Positions 59,093 through 64,000 of a stretch of 64,000 nt of DNA are shown here, in pieces. The translations under genes and the position numbers were made by a program. Position 1 is the stretch's first letter. Each line of letters begins with the position of its first letter. The notes below the pieces were generated by a model that saw only the letters and a list, made by a program, of their open reading frames with translations, searched no databases and was not told the origin of the DNA. The stretch comes from Cyclospora cayetanensis (Eukaryota > Apicomplexa > Conoidasida > Eucoccidiorida > Eimeriidae), in assembly GCF_002999335.1 (NCBI RefSeq), contig NW_020312095.1, forward strand, positions 37,334 to 101,333, in the 5' to 3' direction.

Positions 59093-62000
59093 CCGTTACT
59101 GCGCGGAGTGCAGGGAGTCAGTCGCGGAGTATTCATTCCTGAGGAGGGCGAGGACGGACAGAGGATGCCCTCTGCAGACGCTGCTGTGCCATCAACCTGA
59201 ACCAAGTAGCTCATGTGAATTAGGAGGTCAATGATGGGACCCAGTCCATCCGCTGAATCGCAAAATCGCAAGGCAGTCCAGCTTTTTGCCGCCTGTACGG
59301 GCAGAGGAAACGACACACAGCCGTCCCCATTCTGAGGCTGCACACGCTGCATCAGGGCATGCAGAAAGCAACGGCAGACGAGGCTGCAAGCAAGCGAAGG
59401 CGCACAAGGATGCTTCTTGGATTCGCTGTGACGCTGTCGGAACTGAGAAACTGCATAGTCCAGGCGGTCAAGAAGGCGGCACTCCGTAAATAGCCGACGG
59501 TGCATCTCCCCAGAGCCCACATCCAGCGCCTTTCGAAAGGAACAAACAAATGGGCAGACAGCAGGCAGGAGAGTGAGGCAAAGCACTATCGCGGGGAGAG
59601 GACACAGACAGCACGGCCGGCTGAAGCACAAGAGCGCCAGGTGGAGATGGTTGCGTCGCTTGATGAGTGCTCGAGAAAAAGAAGCGCATGCTTCTTGCGC
59701 GGCAACTTCGCCACAGCAGCAGCAAATTCAAGCACGAAGGAGTAAGCAGCAAGGGGAGGAGAAAGAGCAAGAGGAAGAGCAAGAGGAGGAGCAAGAGCAA
59801 GAGGAAAAGGAAGAGCAAGAAGGGGAGCAAGAAGAGGAGGAAGAGCAGCAGCAGTACTAGCAGCGCAACACACGCAACGCACGCGTCGAATTATACAGAG
59901 GAACTTCGAAGCGAAAATATGATGCGAGCGACGCAGAATGAAGAGGTCCAAAAGGCTTTGCCAGTGGAAGGCTGTGAGATGCTCCAAAAGGGCAGGAACG
60001 GCCAACACAAGTTGCTGCAGAGCATCGACTGCAGCAATGAATGCCACCCCCAAGCGGCCTGAAGGCCCTCTGCGCAGAGAGACACACCTTAATGCATCGG
60101 ATTTATGCGAGCATGTATATATACATACATATATATACATATGCCTATATATACATATAAATATATATACATATACACACATAGACATGTGCAAGCATGC
60201 ACATATCGATATATGTATATATATGCATGCACATATGTTTGTTTGCTTGTTTGCCTGCACTAGGAGGAATTCGCGCACACTCCCCACGCAATACACGGAA
60301 GCGGCACACAGCAGCGACGAATATTGGCTGCAACGGAGCGGCAACAGCTGTCGCTGCAATCCGTGCAGGCGCTGGTGCAGCGAACAGTTCGCCTCTGCAT
60401 GCCAAACACGCCGTGGGAGAGCAGCCAGCAGGTTAACTTGAGAAGGCTAAAGATCGCAGCCTCTGCAGCAGCAGGCCTTCCCCCTCTCTCCCCCGTGTAC
60501 CCCCTTCTGTGGGGGAAGAGGGGGATGTGCTCCAGCACCAGCGAGCAACACAGAGGAAGAGCTAAGGCTTCGATCGGAAGAAGGCAGAGTCTTTCAGCAG
60601 CTGGTCCTGCAGCGGAGTGTCTAGTAGTAGCACACAGAAATTCCTCTCAGGGCACCTGCTACTACGTGCGAGCGGCGAGTCAAGGAAGTCTCCCTAGAGA
60701 CGTTGTTGCCCACTTGGGAATGCAGCAGAGAAGCGCCGAGACAAGGGCCAGAGGGGACTGCAACAACTGCATCTCTACCTCCGCCTTGAAGATCGAGAGA
60801 CATCGAAACTGCTGGGTGTGAGTGCCGATGGCTGCGAGCAGCTGCAGACATGCTCTGCGGCTTCGTTTACGAATCAAACTCTGAAAATCATGGCATCGTA
60901 TCAAAGCCGCATGCATGCACACAGAACAAGGCTATATATATATGCATGTATGCATGTAGCTGCGGCTCAGCAGACGACTGCGCTGAAATCGTGGCGTGGT
61001 GTCCATCGATTCTCGTAGATCCCACGAGACCCTCTCCCCATGTAGGCACAGTATTTCTCATCATCAGCACACCCACGGAAGTGCATGCATGCATGCACTC
61101 AGACGCATGCATGCATGCATGCATGCACACGGTGCTGCATCAGACTGCCACACACACACAGAGTGCGCGGACCGCTGAAGGCAGAGACGCACGGGGCAGC
61201 CTCCAGGAAGGGTAGGCCGCCTCTCAGGGCTGCTCCTGGTGTGTGTTGCTTCCTCTTCCCACCTGTACTAGTGCCGATATAAAGCCTGACTTGATGAACG
61301 TCTCCTCCAGAAGAACCTTGTGCGAGGCCATCTCCATTGAGGGGTCCCCGTAAACCTCGGCCATGTCGGAAATCCCCTCTTGCAGCTTCTGCTGCATCCA
61401 CATCTGCGCGCCAAGAAACAGCACCTGCCCACCGCCACAGTTACAGCCGCTTGTTTGAGAGTTGCGGGGTGCTCAGGGGAACGCATGCTTGCTTTTGTGG
61501 AACCTGCACTTTCCTGTCGTCTCTATTGACGCTGCCAACTAACCTGAAATTCCGCCTCGCTCACTCCAGGCCTAGGCACATTCAGACCGGTACACCCCGG
61601 GGGTCTGCATGCGGGATGCTTGTAAGCCCCCTCAAGGAGTCGCACGAAGAAAGGAACGTGCTCGTCGAGGCTTAGGAAGTTGCTGGGATGCGTTGCCGCA
61701 AGCGGCAGTGCAGCTTCGCGCAACAGGTCCAAGGGCATCACGCAACTCTCCCCGAAAGGCAAGATTTTGCCCCCCGTGCGGCTGCTGCAGCTGCTGCTGC
61801 TGTTGCTGCTGTTGCTGCTGCTTTTTTGAAGGCTGCTGCCGTGTCGCGTTGCGTGGGGACCAGCGGCTGCAGCGTCTACGTCAAAGTTCGCCAGTTCACG
61901 CCGAGACACGCGCGCGAAGGATGCCTCCGAGGAGGCACATGCAGGCGATGCTTCCGAAGAAGATACCTCTGGAGCTAATGCAAAAGCGGGCTGGAAAGGG

Positions 62001-63234
62001 CGGTAGACCGCCTCCTCTTCTTCTTCCTCCTCTTCCATGTACTCCACGCATGCGTGCTTGACGGCTGTCGATCCTGCACATGGCAGGGGACCTTCCTGAG
62101 CAACGCTGGCTTCAGTTCCAGCAGCGGCAGCAGCAGGAGCAGCAAAGGGTGTGCGTGGTGACGCTGCCGCTGCAGAGGGAAGGGCAGCGGCTGCTGCCGA
62201 GAGGGAGGTTAAACTTCCTTCTTCCTGCGGCTGCCTTAAAGGGGCTTCTGCCTGCGCACCTTGAAGGGCTCGAAGTGCCCTCCTCCCCGCAAGACTCTTT
62301 CCCATGCTCCTCGCTTGACTCAGTTGGTGGCTATGCAGAGCGCTTGAAGGAGCTGCTGACAGGGAGGCTTGCGCTTCGCGAGGCCCCTTGGCAGTGGAGC
62401 CTGCAAGACAACAGCCGACTGTCTCCTCGGTGCTCGACGAAATGCAGCACTCGGAGGTGGTGTTACTGCCAGACCCCCACTTGCCTTCCTGCATGCCTGC
62501 GAAGGAGGCTGCTGCTGCGCTTGTTCCTCTGTCGCGCTCACCCTGCTGCCACTCGCTGCTGAGCGCCATTCCCACCCCCCGCTCTCCCTCAGGATGCGTC
62601 CACGTCCACGCTGCGCTTCTTCTCCTCGCCGCGCAAGCTGCAGCCGCTGCCTTCTGCTGCTGCTGCTGATACCGACGCTTCACATGGACACCCCACAGAT
62701 GGAAGTGCAGAGGATACGACGGGCTGATCTGACTACCTGTGCCAACAGTGCTGCCACACCCCCAAGGGCCCACTCGGCTGTCTCCCCTCGAAGCGAAGGC
62801 TCCCGATACACCCGATTCATACCCCGCTGCTGCTGTTGAATCGGCACGGCAAGAAGGAGAAAAAGGAGTCGTGACTGAGGCTTCCGTGTCGGAGTACATC
62901 AAATGCGGGAACAGATGTCGATACAGCGCCAGCCGCTGCTGCTGCCGCTGCTGCCCCCGACGTCGCGGCTGACCATACACCACACGATGCATCTTGTGAG
63001 AACTTGATGGCTGCTGATCGGACGGGAGCTGCCGACTGCTGCTGCTCTCAGGAAGCGCAGGAACGGCTCCCGAAGATGCTGCTGATGCATCAGTACATGC
63101 GCCAACAGCGTTCCCTGCAGCCTCGTTCGCAGCTGCTGCACGATCTCCGTCCTCACAGAGAGACAGCTCCCTGCTCTTCCCATGAGACAGCAGCGCACAA
63201 GGCTCCTCCGCATGCTCCGCACTTAAGGCAGACA

Positions 63235-63275
<41 letters not shown>

Positions 63276-63436
63276 GCCTCGCCTTCCGCGACACGAGGCC
63301 CGCTGAAGAGACGCCGTCGAGAAGGAGACACCGAACGGCTGCCACTGCAAACATGCACCAGAAACTCGAGACAGCAGACCGATGGACGAGCTGAAACAAA
63401 AACAACGAAAACCCCTCTATCGCGAACCCCCCACAC
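56222..63436 (-). CDS. SAPS-domain-like protein, candidate protein phosphatase 6 regulatory subunit
   Basis: Nine exons with agreeing phases: 63436-61544, 61424-61263, 60841-60714, 60069-59883, 59529-58150, 57698-57190, 56856-56736, 56525-56493 and 56371-56222. The product is about 1,520 residues. The N-terminal 570 residues are low complexity (poly-Gln at 63275-63237, poly-Ala, poly-Ser, an eight-Glu run). Helical sequence runs from about residue 570 to 880. Joined exons 3-5 give ALVSALLCCIPK, AVDALQQLVLAVPALLEHL, SLLDLFILRRSHHIFASKF, then MHRRLFTECRLLDRL. This order matches the later half of the SAPS domain, where a leading-helix pair is followed by LLDLFF-x-x-NNFLH and HLFxxCxLIxRIL. SAPS proteins bind PP6 catalytic subunits and direct substrates. 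Family assignment is from memory, without a search. The distal part has poly-Gln (59092-59051), a Ser/Glu-rich acidic stretch and a basic tail. The true start may lie further upstream. The last exon overlaps tRNA-like sequence, so the C-terminus is the weakest part. Confidence 0.6.
59051..59092. repeat. CAA/CAG repeat encoding poly-Gln
   Basis: A run of TTG/CTG triplets on the plus strand reads as about 14 Gln codons in exon 5 of the SAPS-like gene on the minus strand. Confidence 0.9.
59745..59860. repeat. Polypurine tract (GA/GCA-rich) in intron
   Basis: About 115 bases made almost only of A and G on the plus strand, with scattered C in GCA units. It lies within the predicted intron 59530-59882 of the minus-strand gene, so the transcript carries the pyrimidine-rich complement. 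Confidence 0.8.
60110..60245. repeat. TA/TACA-rich microsatellite in intron
   Basis: Imperfect TATATA, ACATAC and GCATGCACATA units fill much of this part of the intron between exons 3 and 4 of the SAPS-like gene. Confidence 0.85.
61082..61128. repeat. TGCATGCA tandem array in intron
   Basis: Overlapping TGCATGCA palindromes occur in two clusters (about 61082-61097 and 61104-61128), inside the intron between exons 2 and 3 of the SAPS-like gene. A further cluster lies at about 58110-58132, in the intron after exon 5. Confidence 0.85.
63237..63275. repeat. CAG repeat encoding poly-Gln
   Basis: Uninterrupted CTG triplets on the plus strand, read as 13 Gln codons near the N-terminus of the SAPS-like protein on the minus strand. 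Confidence 0.95.
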
Positions 63437-63834
63437 GAGCCAAGCCGCTCGCTCGCTCTATTGCACACCGCCTCGCTCCAGCTCGCTATCTGCCCTCCTG
63501 CAGCAAGTGCGGTGGGAGAGAGAAGCCTCGGCAACATGCAGCTGGCGATCACACACCCAATGTGTGTTGAAACTCTTCGTACGCCAAGAAACCCTTTATA
63601 CCGCTATGCGCCCTTTGGGCGGCATGCGAGGCTACATTCGTCTCCCCACCTCTGCTGCTCTGCTATGTATGTATTTGTATCTGTGTGTATGTGGATGTAT
63701 GTATGTGTGGATGTATGCATGTTCCTACACACGAACTACCGTTTCTATTCCCACCACGCGCATCCCCTTCCCCTAACCCCTCCTCTCTTCGTACTCCCTC
63801 GAGCAGGCAGTACATATACATATATATATATATA
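63437..63834. other. Region 5' of the SAPS-like gene
   Basis: A minus-strand frame is open across 63552-63223 and a TTTCAG-type acceptor lies near 63390, so an upstream exon of the SAPS-like gene is possible. From about 63660 the sequence becomes TGTATG-rich and then satellite-like. No other gene is seen. Confidence 0.4.
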
Positions 63835-63869
63835 CCGGCAGTCTCTCTTTCTCTCTCTTTCTCTCTCTT

Positions 63870-63964
<95 letters not shown>

Positions 63965-64000
63965 CGGCAGTCTCTCTTTCTCTCTTTCTCTCTTTCTCTC
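63835..64000. repeat. Compound satellite: CCGGCAG + (CT)n + (TA)n
   Basis: A unit starting CCGGCAGTCTCTCTTTCTC occurs at 63835 and again at 63964 (period 129). Each copy runs into a long (CT)n tract, and the first then continues into a long (TA)n tract. The second copy runs off the window end, so the array probably continues. Confidence 0.9.

Noticed and set aside
59667..60062. Plus-strand Lys/Glu/Arg-rich frame
   Set aside because: It is a translation of the polypurine tract on the non-coding strand.
59586..60359. 257-codon minus-strand frame as a single gene
   Set aside because: Only its 60069-59883 part fits the SAPS-like exon chain. The rest reads through microsatellite and polypurine intron sequence.
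1..64000. CRISPR arrays, rRNA genes, transposase or reverse-transcriptase genes
   Set aside because: Repeats found are microsatellites, codon runs or single duplications. No spacer-repeat architecture and no transposase or RT motif was seen.

Overview
The window looks like nuclear DNA of a coccidian apicomplexan, most likely Eimeria or Cyclospora. Base composition is roughly balanced. Genes are split by many GT-AG introns, mostly 70-600 bp. Coding exons near both ends carry CAG/CTG-type trinucleotide runs that encode poly-Gln, poly-Ala or poly-Ser. (TA)n, (CT)n and TGCATGCA-type arrays lie in the introns and spacers. No bacterial operons, rRNA genes, convincing tRNA genes, CRISPR arrays or transposase genes were seen. 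Exon structures were built by hand from splice consensus and phase agreement. They are good models but unproven.

Layout. 1-2.2 kb: repeat-bearing spacer. 2.25-4.05 kb (+): four-exon mitochondrial carrier family protein. 4.05-6.1 kb: convergent spacer. 6.1-7.6 kb (-): J-domain (DnaJ) protein with a C-terminal membrane anchor encoded in a second exon. 8.2-10.3 kb (+): GC- and triplet-rich open frame of uncertain status, with a long competing antisense frame. About 10.4-13.0 kb (-): WD40 protein resembling WDR89, with an unresolved 3' end. 14.9-28.1 kb (-): at least two tandem multipass membrane-protein genes with parallel exon order, and perhaps a third, decayed or divergent, member. I could not assign them to a family.

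29.9-46.8 kb (-): a very large, roughly 25-exon locus for alpha-helical repeat (TPR-like) protein(s) of up to about 4,400 residues, which I modelled as two abutting parts. The best guess is an axonemal protein of the CFAP54/CFAP46 kind, which would suit an organism with flagellated male gametes. It is transcribed divergently from a kelch-repeat gene at 48.5-52.8 kb (+). The kelch stop codon and 3' flank are duplicated as a 118-bp direct repeat. 54.1-55.4 kb (+): small four-exon coiled-coil protein with a probable GC-AG intron. 56.2-63.4 kb (-): nine-exon gene whose central helical domain resembles the SAPS domain of protein phosphatase 6 regulatory subunits, surrounded by poly-Gln and low-complexity sequence. 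The window ends in a compound (CT)n/(TA)n satellite.

At larger scale the window alternates between repeat-rich flanks (about 0-10.5 kb and 56-64 kb) and a repeat-poor, more AT-rich centre. This resembles the feature-rich/feature-poor chromosome segmentation known in Eimeria.
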